From Prauserella shujinwangii (GTDB taxonomy: Bacteria > Actinomycetota > Actinomycetes > Mycobacteriales > Pseudonocardiaceae): a stretch of 64,000 bases of DNA. Below are positions 16,435 to 24,717 of this stretch, piece by piece; positions within the stretch are counted from its first letter, which is position 1, and each line of letters opens with the position of its first letter. The stretch lies in NCBI RefSeq assembly GCF_003001955.1, contig NZ_PVNH01000010.1:124001-188000 (forward strand). The letters run 5' to 3'. The translations under genes and the position numbers were made by a program. Under the pieces are notes generated by a model that was not told the origin of the DNA, did not search any database, and saw only the letters and a program-made list of their open reading frames with translations.

Positions 16435-16869
16435 TCAGGCCGGTTCGGGCTGGCCCACCTCGTACCGTCCCTCGGCGTCGGTGACGGTGATCGTCACCGT
16501 GTGCGGCTCGCCTCCGATCAGGGCGTCGCAGTCGAAGGTGTTGCCCGGCTCGACCTCCTGGTCGGCGGGGCAGTCGACCGAGCGGACGTCCCGTACTTCG
16601 TACGATTCGGTCAGCAGCCGCTGCACGTCGTTCTCCATGACCGCGGCGTTGAACACCTTCGTGATCGCCGTGGTGGTGGTCGGTGACGGCGCACTGGTGG
16701 TGGCGTCGTCGGCCAGTTCGGTGGCCGTCACGGTCTCGGTGACACCCGGCGCGCTCGGGGACGTCTCCGGGGGCGTGACGTCGTCCCTGGCGCAGGCGCC
16801 GACCAGGAGCAGCACCAGCGCGGCTCCCGAGACCATCCGTCGCGTATCGCGTACCCGCAAACCGGACAC
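16435..16869 (-). CDS. DUF4333-domain lipoprotein
   Basis: Predicted 144 aa. The N-terminus has Arg residues, a hydrophobic stretch and the lipobox LVGAC, so it is probably an outer-face lipoprotein. After a Thr/Ser/Pro-rich linker, the C-terminal 75 residues form a DUF4333 domain: FNAAVMENDVQRLLTESY, VDCPADQEVEPG, FDCDALIGGEPHTVTITV and EGRYEVGQPEPA, with two cysteines likely disulfide-bonded. The domain is paralogous to that of the protein at 18134-18859, one gene away. The GTG at 16869 is preferred over ATG 16836 because it supplies the basic start a signal peptide needs. Confidence 0.8.
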   Translation of the reverse strand: MSGLRVRDTRRMVSGAALVLLLVGACARDDVTPPETSPSAPGVTETVTATELADDATTSAPSPTTTTAITKVFNAAVMENDVQRLLTESYEVRDVRSVDCPADQEVEPGNTFDCDALIGGEPHTVTITVTDAEGRYEVGQPEPA

Positions 16870-16895
16870 TCCGAACTCGTTGATCGCTGACCGAG

Positions 16896-18092
16896 TCAGA
16901 AGAAGGTACCGCACCACGGTGCGCGTCGTGCACGGAACAGCCGGTCGGCGGTCCGCTCCGCGTCGGCGTTCGCCGCGGCGAGCCTGCCCACGGCCGCCAG
17001 GGCGGACGGCCGCCAGCCGCCGAGGTAGAGCATGGCGAGGGTGTCGGCGCCGAGGGTGATCTCCGGGGGCCGGTCGGTGCGGGTGACCTCGTCCGGGGTG
17101 ATCAGGTAGCGGCCGGAGTTGGCCGGCAGCCGGGGGTCGGACACCTCGATGACGAGCGGATCGGCGTCCCGTTCGCGCGCGGCCAGTGCGGCCGGGACGT
17201 CCACCAGCCGCAGCCAGATCTCGTCCCGCACGCCGGTGACGCGGCACGCCCTCGGGTCGGTGAACAGCAGTTCGACCGGCTCGTCCAGCGGCCGGCTCCT
17301 GGTCTCGATCACGTCGACGAGGTCGAGGCCCAGCAGGAAGCGCCACAGGCCCGCGAAGGCCTCCGCGGTGGCGGCGTGGAAGTCCACCACGCGGGCGGTC
17401 ACGGGACTGCCGGGCGTGCGGCTCACCAGGTACCGGGCGTAGCCGTCGGCGCCTCGCGGGCCGTGGTGCACGGCCGCGCGGAGCGGTGTGTCCGCCTGCC
17501 GCAGGAACGGTTCCTCGGAAAGCCACAGGTACGAAGGCCGCGCCAGCATGCCGGGGCGCAGGCGTTCCAGCCCGGCGTAGATCCGGGGCAGCCGGTCGAG
17601 CGCGGTGTCGGTGTCGAGCAGCTCGATCTCGCCACCCGAGGGCACCTCCGGTCGCAGCCGCGCGATCCTGCGGTCCACGGCGTAGGAGCGGCCCGTGGTC
17701 GCCACCCCGTAGCCGAACCGGCCGTAGATGGCGCCCTCGCTCGCGTGCAGTGCGGCGGCGACCGTGCCGCGCTCGGCGAAGTCGGCGAACTGCCGCTGCA
17801 GCAGCCCGCTGAGCACGCCCCGCCGCACCCGGTCGGCGCGGACGCCGACGCGGGTGACCGCGGCCAGCGGCACGGTGCCGCCGCCGGGCACGGTGAGGTC
17901 GCTGTCGATCGACTGGGCGGTGCCGATCAGCTCCTCGTCGAAGGCGCCGAGGGTGCGGCCCGGCTGGTAGCCGCGGGCCTCCAGCGCCCAGTCCTCGGCA
18001 CCGGCCTTCGGGGCGTGCATCGCCGCCCGGAACAGGGTGTTGGCGGCGCGGTGCTCCTCGTCGGCCAGGACCCGGATCTCGTGATCACTCAT
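16896..18092 (-). CDS. Eis-like GNAT N-acetyltransferase
   Basis: Predicted 398 aa, matching the Eis family (about 400 aa) with two GNAT-like folds and a C-terminal sterol-carrier-like domain. Eis-type enzymes acetylate amines of aminoglycosides or polybasic compounds. The acetyl-CoA loop appears at VTRVGVRADRVRRGVLSGLL (V-x-V-x4-R-R-G-L type), followed by LHASEGAIYGRFGYGVA, whose Tyr is the usual general acid. The protein ends CGTFF; a C-terminal Phe carboxylate is the general base in mycobacterial Eis. The ATG at 18092 overlaps no neighbour. It lies between two paralogous DUF4333 genes read in the same direction. Substrate is unknown. Confidence 0.88.
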   Translation of the reverse strand: MSDHEIRVLADEEHRAANTLFRAAMHAPKAGAEDWALEARGYQPGRTLGAFDEELIGTAQSIDSDLTVPGGGTVPLAAVTRVGVRADRVRRGVLSGLLQRQFADFAERGTVAAALHASEGAIYGRFGYGVATTGRSYAVDRRIARLRPEVPSGGEIELLDTDTALDRLPRIYAGLERLRPGMLARPSYLWLSEEPFLRQADTPLRAAVHHGPRGADGYARYLVSRTPGSPVTARVVDFHAATAEAFAGLWRFLLGLDLVDVIETRSRPLDEPVELLFTDPRACRVTGVRDEIWLRLVDVPAALAARERDADPLVIEVSDPRLPANSGRYLITPDEVTRTDRPPEITLGADTLAMLYLGGWRPSALAAVGRLAAANADAERTADRLFRARRAPWCGTFF

Positions 18093-18133
18093 GCTTCGAT
18101 GCTGGCCGGGCGCGGCGGGTCCGCGCCACTCGA

Positions 18134-18859
18134 TTACCCCTGCGGCTTGGGCTGGCTGACCTGGTAGTGGCCGTCGGCGTTCTGGACGGTGATGGTGACC
18201 GTCTGCTGTTCGCCGCCGACGGTGACCTGGCATTCGAACGTCGCGCCCTCGGTGACCTCCTGGTCGGCGGGGCAGGTCACGTTCTCGACGTTCTCGACGC
18301 CGTAGCTGTTGGTCAGCAGGTCCTTGACGTCGCTCTGCATCTGCTGGTTGTCGAACACCTTGGTCACCAGCAGGCCAGGCCACAGGAACAGCACCACGGC
18401 GGCCGCGGCCACCACGACGACGGCCGCGGACAGACCGATCCACAGGCCCTTGCCCGGCTTGCCCTCCGGCTGCTGCGGCGGTGCCCCGTAGCCGCCCTGC
18501 TGCTGGCCGTAGTCGTACTGGCCGTACGGGGGCTGCTGACCGTACGGCTGCTGCGGCTGGCCGTAGGGCGCCTGCGGTTGCCCGTAACCGGGCTGCTGAC
18601 CGTACTGGGGCGGCTGTCCAGGTTGTCCAGGTTGTCCCGGCTGTCCTGGTTGGCCTGACTGGCCGTAGCCGGGCTGCTGCCCGTACCCCGGCGGCGGGTA
18701 CCCGGGCTGGCCTTGCTGGCCTTGCTGGCCATAGCCCGGCTGGCCGTACGGGGGCTGCTGGCCGTACCCGCCCGGGTCGGGAAACCCACCGGACGGGGGG
18801 CCGGAAGGCGGTTGCTGGCCCCACTGCTGGGGGTCGTTGCCTCCGTACGGCGTGCTCAT
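18134..18859 (-). CDS. DUF4333 membrane protein with Gly/Tyr/Gln-rich N-terminus
   Basis: Predicted 241 aa, in the position of mycobacterial Rv2091c. Residues 1-130 are low-complexity GYGQQ/QPG/PPYGQ repeats, an intrinsically disordered cytoplasmic tail. One transmembrane segment, [20 protein letters not shown], precedes an extracytoplasmic DUF4333 domain: [56 protein letters not shown]. The domain is a close paralogue of that at 16435-16869. Its role is unknown. The ATG start has GGAGGCGAG upstream. Confidence 0.85.
   Translation of the reverse strand: MSTPYGGNDPQQWGQQPPSGPPSGGFPDPGGYGQQPPYGQPGYGQQGQQGQPGYPPPGYGQQPGYGQSGQPGQPGQPGQPGQPPQYGQQPGYGQPQAPYGQPQQPYGQQPPYGQYDYGQQQGGYGAPPQQPEGKPGKGLWIGLSAAVVVVAAAAVVLFLWPGLLVTKVFDNQQMQSDVKDLLTNSYGVENVENVTCPADQEVTEGATFECQVTVGGEQQTVTITVQNADGHYQVSQPKPQG
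18608..18656. repeat. Short in-frame tandem repeat in the DUF4333 gene
   Basis: Repeated 9-bp units of the type TGTCCAGGT (minus-strand sense ACCTGGACA) encode successive Gly-Gln-Pro-Gly residues. Copies differ by one or two bases, so slippage is possible and length polymorphism is likely. Confidence 0.6.
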
Positions 18860-18961
18860 CGTCTCGCCTCCGCCATCTCCACGTTGTCGCTCCCTACCAC
18901 GGCGTCCGTGCGCGATCCAACCACAGCGGGCGGTTCGGTGCGCATAAAGGTCGGGCGGCGA

Positions 18962-21757
18962 TCAGGTCTCACCCGCCGCGACGACACCGCGGCGCAGCGC
19001 GCGCACGGCCTTCGCGGCCGCGCCACCGACCGGATGGTCCTTCCCCAGCACGTCCCTGATCTGGTCGAGCAGGTCGATCACCTGCCGCGACCAGCGCACG
19101 AAGTCGCCCGCGGAAAGCTCCTGCCCGTTCGCCTCGGCCGTGGTCAGCACCTTCTCCAGCGACTCGCCCCTGGCCCACCGGTACACCGGCCACGCGAAGC
19201 CCGCGTCCGGTTCCCTGGTGCGGTCGAGGCGGTGCCTGCGCTCGTCGTCGGCGAGGTCGGTCCACAGGCGTACGGTCTCCTGCCACGCTTCCGGAACGCC
19301 GCCGGAGGGCAGCCGGGGCTCCGCGGCCGAGTCGCGGCGGGCCTCGTACACGAGCGTGGACACGACGGCGGCCAGTTCGGGCGGGGTCAGGCCGGTCCAC
19401 ACGTCGTGTCGCAGGCATTCGGCCGCGAGCAGGTCCGACTCGCTGTAGAGGCGGGCGAGCCACCTGCCGTGCTCGGTGATGCGGTCGGTGTCGTCCGTGC
19501 CGTCGCCGAGGTAGCCGCGTTCGGCCAGCAGCGCGCGGATCCGGTCGAAGGCGCGGGCCAGCGAGTGCGTCGTCGCCGCGACCTTGCGTTCCAGCTGGGC
19601 GGTCTCGGCGGCCAGCCGCTGGTAGCGCTCCACCCACCGCAGGTTGGCCTCCCGTTCGGCGAGGCCGTGCGCCGGGTGCTGGCGCAGGGCCCGGCGCAGC
19701 GCGGCCAGCTCGCCGTCCTCGTTGGCGCCGGAGCGGCGCCGTTCCCGCTTGGGCCGGGAGATGCCGGTCTCCCGCAGCGACGACGCGATGTCCCGGCGCG
19801 TCTTCGGCGAGCGCAGCTCGACGTGCTTGGGCAGGCGCAGCCGCCCCAGCCGCTCCACGGGCGAGGAGAAGTCGGCCACGGAGAGCGGGCCGGACCAGCG
19901 GTCCTCGGTGACCACGACCGGGCGGGGCTCGCGCACCGGGTCCAGGCCGGGGTCCACCACGACGGCCAGCCCCGCGCGTCTGCCCTGGGGGACCGAGATC
20001 ACGTCGCCCTTGCGCAGCCGCTCCAGCGACTCGGCGGTCTCGGCCCTCCGGGCGGCGGAGTTCTGCCTGGCCAGCACCTTCTCCCGCTCGGAGATCTTCT
20101 TCCGCAGCTCGACGTACTCGAGCATCTCGTCGAAGTCGCCGGTGACGGCCTCCGCGTAGCCGCGCAGCGCCTCCTTGTTGCGCTCGATACGCCGCGCGAC
20201 GCCGACGACGGACCGGTCGGCCTGGAACTGGGCGAACGACTGCTCCAGCAGTTCCCTGGCCTCCTCGGCGCCGAACTGGGAGACGAGGTTGATCGCCATG
20301 TTGTAGCCGGGCCGGAACGACGAGCGCAGCGGGTAGGTGCGGGTGGAGGCCAGCCCGGCGACCTGCTTGGGGTCCACGCCGGGCTGCCACACCACGACGG
20401 CGTGGCCCTCGACGTCGATGCCCCGGCGGCCCGCCCTGCCGGTCAGCTGCGTGTACTCGCCCGGCGTGAGGTCGACGTGCGCCTCCCCGTTGTACTTCAC
20501 CAGCCGTTCCAGCACGACGGTGCGCGCGGGCATGTTGATGCCGAGGGCGAGGGTCTCGGTGGCGAACACGACCTTGACCAGGCCGCGGACGAACAGCTCC
20601 TCGACGGTCTCCTTGAAGGCGGGCAGCAGCCCCGCGTGGTGGGCCGCGATGCCCTGCTCCAGCCCTTCGCGCCACTCCCAGTAGCCGAGCACGCCGAGGT
20701 CACCCTCCGGGAGGTCCGCGGTGTGCTCATGGATGATCCGGCGGATCTCCGCGATCTCCTCGGGGGTGTTCAGCCGCAGGCCGGAGCGCACACACTGGCC
20801 GACCGCGGCGTCGCAGCCCGCGCGGGAGAAGATGAACACGATGGCGGGCAGCAGCCCGGCGCGGTCGAGCCGCTCCACCACGTCGACCCGCGACGGCGGG
20901 CGGAAGCGAGGGCCGCGCGGTGGCTGCCCCCGGCGGCCCCTCGGCCCGCGCAGCCCGGCGGGCGCGTGCATCCGCGCGGTGTCCTCGACCCGGCGCAGCA
21001 GCGAGGGGTTGATCTTGGCTTCGTTGCCGTGCTCGCCCGCGAACAGGTCGAGCATCCGGTTGCCCACGAGCATGTGCTGCCACAGCGGCACGGGCCGGTG
21101 CTCGTCCACCACCACCGCGGTGTCGCCGCGGACGGCGACGAGCCACTCGCCGAACTCCTCGGCGTTGCTGACGGTCGCGGAAAGGCCGACCACGCGGATG
21201 TGCTCGGGCAGGTGGAGGATGACCTCCTCCCACACGGCGCCGCGGAACCGGTCGGCGAGGTAGTGGATCTCGTCCAGCACGACGTAGCCGAGGTCGTTGA
21301 TCGTGGACGAGCCCGCGTACAGCATGTTCCGCAGGACCTCGGTGGTCATCACCACGACCTGCGCGTTGCCGTTGATCGCGGTGTCGCCGGTGAGCAGCCC
21401 GACCGCGTCGTCGCCGTAGCGCTCGACGAGATCGTGGTACTTCTGGTTCGACAGGGCCTTGATCGGCGTGGTGTAGAAGCACTTGCGGCCCTCGGCGAGT
21501 GCCAGGTGCACGGCGAACTCGCCGACGACGGTCTTGCCCGCGCCGGTCGGGGCGCACACGAGCACGCCGTGCCCGTCCTCCAGCGCTTCGCATCCGCGCA
21601 GCTGGAAGTCGTCGAACTCGAAGGACGCCTCCCCCGCGAACCGTGCCAGCTGCGGGTACCTACCGCGCCGCTGTGCGGCCGCGTAGGCCTCCGCCGGTGA
21701 TCGAGAGAGCGATGAGGCCACGGCATCAGGGTTCCATACGAGGTCCCCCGCTCGCAT
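18962..21757 (-). CDS. helY: Ski2-like DExH RNA helicase HelY
   Basis: Predicted 931 aa, in the same position as M. tuberculosis helY (Rv2092c). RecA domain 1 has APTGAGKTVV (Walker A, about residues 69-78), TPIKALSNQK, VVLDEIHYLADRF (DEIH box) and VGLSATVSNAEEF. RecA domain 2 has FIFSRAGCDAAV, FATETLALGINMPARTV and YTQLTGRAGRRGID (motif VI). The C-terminal third holds the Ski2-type helical domain. Ski2-like helicases unwind RNA in processing or decay. The ATG at 21757 is selected because the conserved fold begins about 45 residues later. It is divergent from the YjbR gene. Confidence 0.93.
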   Translation of the reverse strand: MRAGDLVWNPDAVASSLSRSPAEAYAAAQRRGRYPQLARFAGEASFEFDDFQLRGCEALEDGHGVLVCAPTGAGKTVVGEFAVHLALAEGRKCFYTTPIKALSNQKYHDLVERYGDDAVGLLTGDTAINGNAQVVVMTTEVLRNMLYAGSSTINDLGYVVLDEIHYLADRFRGAVWEEVILHLPEHIRVVGLSATVSNAEEFGEWLVAVRGDTAVVVDEHRPVPLWQHMLVGNRMLDLFAGEHGNEAKINPSLLRRVEDTARMHAPAGLRGPRGRRGQPPRGPRFRPPSRVDVVERLDRAGLLPAIVFIFSRAGCDAAVGQCVRSGLRLNTPEEIAEIRRIIHEHTADLPEGDLGVLGYWEWREGLEQGIAAHHAGLLPAFKETVEELFVRGLVKVVFATETLALGINMPARTVVLERLVKYNGEAHVDLTPGEYTQLTGRAGRRGIDVEGHAVVVWQPGVDPKQVAGLASTRTYPLRSSFRPGYNMAINLVSQFGAEEARELLEQSFAQFQADRSVVGVARRIERNKEALRGYAEAVTGDFDEMLEYVELRKKISEREKVLARQNSAARRAETAESLERLRKGDVISVPQGRRAGLAVVVDPGLDPVREPRPVVVTEDRWSGPLSVADFSSPVERLGRLRLPKHVELRSPKTRRDIASSLRETGISRPKRERRRSGANEDGELAALRRALRQHPAHGLAEREANLRWVERYQRLAAETAQLERKVAATTHSLARAFDRIRALLAERGYLGDGTDDTDRITEHGRWLARLYSESDLLAAECLRHDVWTGLTPPELAAVVSTLVYEARRDSAAEPRLPSGGVPEAWQETVRLWTDLADDERRHRLDRTREPDAGFAWPVYRWARGESLEKVLTTAEANGQELSAGDFVRWSRQVIDLLDQIRDVLGKDHPVGGAAAKAVRALRRGVVAAGET

Positions 21758-21769
21758 GTGTGGGCGGAC

Positions 21770-21775
21770 TAGGCT
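21770..21775 (+). promoter_or_regulatory. -10 element of a leaderless promoter (YjbR gene)
   Basis: TAGGCT is exactly 6 nt before the GTG at 21782. Confidence 0.5.
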
Positions 21776-21781
21776 GACGAG

Positions 21782-22144
21782 GTGACCCCCGATGAGCTGA
21801 AGGCCGCGTGCCTGGCGTTCCCCGGCGCCACCGAGGAGTTCCCGTTCAACGAGGCCACCAGTGTGTTCAAGGTCGCGGGCAAGATGTTCGCCCTCAGCGC
21901 ACTCGACGCCGACCCGCTCAGCGTCAGCCTCAAATGCGACCCGGAGCTGGCGGCGCAGCTGCGGGCGACGCATCCGGCGATCACCGGTGGCTACCACCTG
22001 AACAAGCGGCACTGGAACACGGTCGTGCTCGACGGCACGGTGCCGGACCGGCTGGTGCGGGACATGATCGAGGACTCCTACGACCTCGTGGTCGCCCGGC
22101 TGCCGAAGGCGCGACGGGAACGGCTCACCACGGCTCGTGAGTGA
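21782..22144 (+). CDS. MmcQ/YjbR family protein
   Basis: Predicted 120 aa small protein of the YjbR/CyaY-like fold, often annotated as a DNA-binding protein but of unproven function. Family features: the N-terminal helix ELKAACLAFPGATEEFPF, VFKVAGKMFAL, SVSLKCDPELAAQLRATHPA and the terminal GYHLNKRHWNTVVLDG with VPDRLVRDMIEDSYDLVV. Its last three residues (ARE) and stop codon are encoded by the left arm of a dispersed palindrome, so the original C-terminus was probably different. Confidence 0.88.
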   Translation: MTPDELKAACLAFPGATEEFPFNEATSVFKVAGKMFALSALDADPLSVSLKCDPELAAQLRATHPAITGGYHLNKRHWNTVVLDGTVPDRLVRDMIEDSYDLVVARLPKARRERLTTARE

Positions 22145-22179
22145 CAAACGTGGTTCTAACCACGGAGAACACTCACGAG
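22134..22179. repeat. Dispersed palindrome, family A copy 3 (supplies a stop codon)
   Basis: Two 22-nt arms, starting CTCGTGAGTG and matching at 17 positions, surround a 2-nt loop. The YjbR stop codon (22142-22144) is inside the left arm. The convergent lipid-kinase gene stops 26 bp beyond, so the hairpin can terminate both. Confidence 0.85.
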
Positions 22180-22204
22180 GGGTGACCAGGCAGCCAGGGC
22201 GCGC

Positions 22205-23086
22205 TCAGCCGAGAACGGTGAGCGCCTCCGGCACGCACCGGATGTCCCTCGGCAGGGTGCCGAGCGACTCGCCGTCGGCGTAGACGGGCCAGTCGTTGCC
22301 GTCCAGCGCGATCTCCCTGGCCCGCAGGGTGCGGACCGCCGGGTGGTCGAGATGATCGCCGTCACGCAGGGTCGGCAGCATGCGGACCAGCTCCCGCCGG
22401 GTGGCGCGGCCGACCACGGTCACGTCGAACAGACCGTCGTCGGGACGCGCGCCGGGGCAGATCGGCACCCCGCCCCCGTACCAGCTGGTGTTGCCGACGG
22501 CCACGAGCATCGCGTCCAGTTCCAGCTCGGCGGACTCGGTGCGCACCACGAGCCTGCGGGTGCGCAGGGACGCCAGCTCGGCCAGGATGGCCAGGTCGTA
22601 GCGGCGGGGCCCGCGCGGCCAGCGCATCCGGTTGGCGCGCTCGTTGACGGCGGCGTCGAACCCCGCGCACAGCACGGTGGAGAACCACACGTCCCCGGCC
22701 CGGCCGAGGTCGATCCGCCGCCGCTCACCCGAATCGAGGGCCGCCACCACGGCGTCGGTGGCGGCGAGCGGGTCCGCGGGCACGCCGAGGGCTCTGGCGA
22801 GGTCGTTCCCGGTGCCGGAGGGCACCACGCCCAGCGCGACACCCGTGCCCGCGCAGAACTGGACCGCCTGGTGCGCCGCGCCGTCGCCGCCGAGCACGAC
22901 GAGCGCGTCGAGTCCCTCGGCACGGGACCGCGTCATCAGCGCGTGCGACTGCTCCACGGTGTTGGCGGCCAGCAGGTCGAGCCGGTCGACGTGCTCCCGC
23001 AGCCGGGCGGCGACGGTCCCCGCGATCCGGGCCGCGGCGCCGCCTCCGGAGTCGGGATGGACGGCCAGCGCCGCGTGCGATCCCAT
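22205..23086 (-). CDS. Diacylglycerol/lipid kinase (DagK/LCB5 type)
   Basis: Predicted 293 aa soluble lipid kinase. The nucleotide-binding motif is VVLGGDGAAHQAVQF and the second motif PSGTGNDLARALGVP; both are diagnostic of the DAGK catalytic domain. The C-terminal beta domain contains VGNTSWYGGGVPICPGA, GLFDVTVVGRA and VYADGESLGTLP. It would phosphorylate diacylglycerol or a related lipid to recycle phosphatidate. The ATG at 23086 is 11 bp after the tatC stop, so the gene is the last of the tatA-tatC operon. Confidence 0.9.
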   Translation of the reverse strand: MGSHAALAVHPDSGGGAAARIAGTVAARLREHVDRLDLLAANTVEQSHALMTRSRAEGLDALVVLGGDGAAHQAVQFCAGTGVALGVVPSGTGNDLARALGVPADPLAATDAVVAALDSGERRRIDLGRAGDVWFSTVLCAGFDAAVNERANRMRWPRGPRRYDLAILAELASLRTRRLVVRTESAELELDAMLVAVGNTSWYGGGVPICPGARPDDGLFDVTVVGRATRRELVRMLPTLRDGDHLDHPAVRTLRAREIALDGNDWPVYADGESLGTLPRDIRCVPEALTVLG

Positions 23087-23097
23087 CCGGGCCGGGC

Positions 23098-24066
23098 TCA
23101 GGTGACGTCGTCGGTGCCGCCCGCGCCGGAGGCACTGGGCCGGGCGCGCGGCTCGCCGTCGTCCACGGTGCTCGGCGTGTACTCGAACGGCGCGGCCTCG
23201 TCGTCGGCGAGCTGGTCCCAGCCCTCGTCGGCACGTTGCCGGTCCCGCTTGCGGTCGTGCAGGCGGGTGAGCTGGATGGCGAACTCGAACAGCAGTGTCA
23301 GCGCGCCCGCCAGCGCGATCATCGAGAACGGGTCGGCCGGCGTGACGAACGCGGCGAACACGAACAGCGCGAAAATGATGCCCCGCCGCCACTTCTTCAG
23401 CTGGTCGTAGCGCACCACACCCACGCGGTTGAGCATCACGATGAGCAGCGGAAGCTCGAAACTGACCCCGAAGATGATCAGCAGGGACAGCACGAACGAG
23501 ACGTACTTCTCACCCGTCAGCGCGGTGACGAACGCGTCGCCACCGAAGTTCATCAGGATCTCCAGCGCGTGCGGCACCATCAGGTAGGCCAGCACGGCGC
23601 CGAGGGCGAACAGCACGCTCGCGAAGCTGACGAAGGTCATCGCGTACTTGCGTTCCTTCGAGTACAGCCCCGGCGCGATGAACGCCCAGATCTGATACAG
23701 CCACAGCGGCGCGAACAGCACGGCACCCGCGGCGAGGCCGACCTTCAGCTGGATCATGAAGGCCTCGAACGGCACCGTCTGCAGCAGCTGGCAGCTGTCA
23801 CCGGAGGGGAACCGCCGGTCGGGCGGCACCGCACAGTACGGCTCGGTGACGAGGTCGCCGAGCGACGGGATCGGGCCGACCCGGTTGCCGAACCAGAGGA
23901 ACCCGAGGATCGCACCGCCGATGAGGGCGAGCAGGGCGTACCCCAGGCGGCGACGGAACTCGTAGATGTGCTCGATGAGCGTCATCGTGCCGTCGGGGTT
24001 GTACCGACGGCTCCGCTGACGACGCTTACTCCCGCGCCGCCCGCGCTGCTCGGAGGAGTCCGCCAC
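23098..24066 (-). CDS. tatC: Sec-independent protein translocase TatC
   Basis: Predicted 322 aa core receptor of the twin-arginine translocase, which exports folded proteins. The N-terminal LIEHIYEFRRRLGYALLALI carries the conserved Glu that meets the signal peptide. Six hydrophobic segments follow; the periplasmic loop after helix 1 is long and contains two Cys. FGVSFELPLLIVMLNRVGVV is the family signature. The N-terminus has an extra basic segment and the C-terminal tail is acidic and disordered, as in other actinobacteria. tatA is upstream with a 74-bp gap containing a hairpin. No tatB gene is nearby. Confidence 0.95.
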   Translation of the reverse strand: MADSSEQRGRRGSKRRQRSRRYNPDGTMTLIEHIYEFRRRLGYALLALIGGAILGFLWFGNRVGPIPSLGDLVTEPYCAVPPDRRFPSGDSCQLLQTVPFEAFMIQLKVGLAAGAVLFAPLWLYQIWAFIAPGLYSKERKYAMTFVSFASVLFALGAVLAYLMVPHALEILMNFGGDAFVTALTGEKYVSFVLSLLIIFGVSFELPLLIVMLNRVGVVRYDQLKKWRRGIIFALFVFAAFVTPADPFSMIALAGALTLLFEFAIQLTRLHDRKRDRQRADEGWDQLADDEAAPFEYTPSTVDDGEPRARPSASGAGGTDDVT

Positions 24067-24095
24067 GGAGCGTTTCCGTTCTCGTCAAGGGCCAC

Positions 24096-24128
24096 TCACC
24101 ACGGACGCCGTGTGGACGCCCGTGGTGA
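24096..24128. terminator. Hairpin between tatA and tatC
   Basis: Perfect 9-bp arms, TCACCACGG and CCGTGGTGA, enclose a 15-nt loop within the 74-bp tatA-tatC gap. It could be a partial terminator or mRNA-stability element that lowers tatC relative to tatA. Confidence 0.55.
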
Positions 24129-24140
24129 CTTCGCGATCGG

Positions 24141-24452
24141 TCAGCTGGCGTTCTTCTGCGCCTGGTCGGCCGGCGCCGCCTGCTGCTGCTTCTTGAGCTC
24201 GTCGAGCTGCCGCTGCAGCTCCGCGACCTGCTGGTCCTTGTCCGGCTGCGACGACTGGGGCAGCTGCCGGGTCTCGGCCTCCTCGGCCGGCTTGTCCGCG
24301 TCGTCGGACCCGCGCATGTCCTTGGTCTCGGCCTTGAAGATCTTCATGGACTTGCCGATCGACCGGGCCGCATCCGGCAGCCGCTTGGCACCGAACAGCA
24401 GAACCACGACAAGGACCAGGATGATCAAGTGCCACGGCTGCAATGCGTTCAC
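24141..24452 (-). CDS. tatA: Twin-arginine translocase subunit TatA
   Basis: Predicted 103 aa. A single N-terminal transmembrane helix, [20 protein letters not shown], is followed by the amphipathic helix [20 protein letters not shown] with the conserved FG hinge. The C-terminal half is acidic/Gln-rich and disordered. TatA oligomers form the protein-conducting component of the Tat export system. The start GTG has AAGGAGG 7 nt upstream, one of the strongest ribosome-binding sites in the window, consistent with the high TatA:TatC ratio the machine needs. Confidence 0.96.
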   Translation of the reverse strand: MNALQPWHLIILVLVVVLLFGAKRLPDAARSIGKSMKIFKAETKDMRGSDDADKPAEEAETRQLPQSSQPDKDQQVAELQRQLDELKKQQQAAPADQAQKNAS

Positions 24453-24462
24453 GGTGGCCTCC

Positions 24463-24708
24463 TTACTCGTTCACGTCGATCGTACTGTGTTGCCCCTCGC
24501 GCGCGCGTGAGCGATCGCGCCGTTCGGCGACCGCGACCCGGATCGCGGCCGACCGGGCGCGCAGCAGGCCGACCCGGTCGTGGGTGTTCGCCGTCACCAT
24601 GCTCGCTGCGCGATGGAACAGGCGCAAGTGGCGAATCGTCCGAAACAGGACAGCACCGAACACGATGATCCCGAGCCCGACGAGCGTGCCGCTCAGCACG
24701 TAGTACAC
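24463..24708 (-). CDS. Small membrane protein between pafC and tatA
   Basis: Predicted 81 aa. One transmembrane segment ([19 protein letters not shown]) lies at the N-terminus, followed by a basic cytoplasmic tail rich in Arg. No family name is recognised. The gene is 9 bp downstream of pafC and 10 bp upstream of tatA in the same direction, which makes one transcription unit pafBC-orf-tatAC-dagK likely. Start candidates are GTG 24708 and GTG 24696; the longer is used because it includes the full hydrophobic segment. Confidence 0.65.
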   Translation of the reverse strand: MYYVLSGTLVGLGIIVFGAVLFRTIRHLRLFHRAASMVTANTHDRVGLLRARSAAIRVAVAERRDRSRAREGQHSTIDVNE

Positions 24709-24717
24709 GCCCTTACC

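Noticed and set aside
14003-17059. 1018-codon plus-strand reading frame over pepQ and the exonuclease
   Set aside because: It is the antisense shadow of the M24 peptidase over much of its length; its translation is Val/Arg/Asp/His-rich without family motifs, typical of high-GC third-position bias.
18713-21700. 995-codon plus-strand reading frame opposite helY
   Set aside because: Shadow of the helicase gene; the minus strand carries all helicase motifs.
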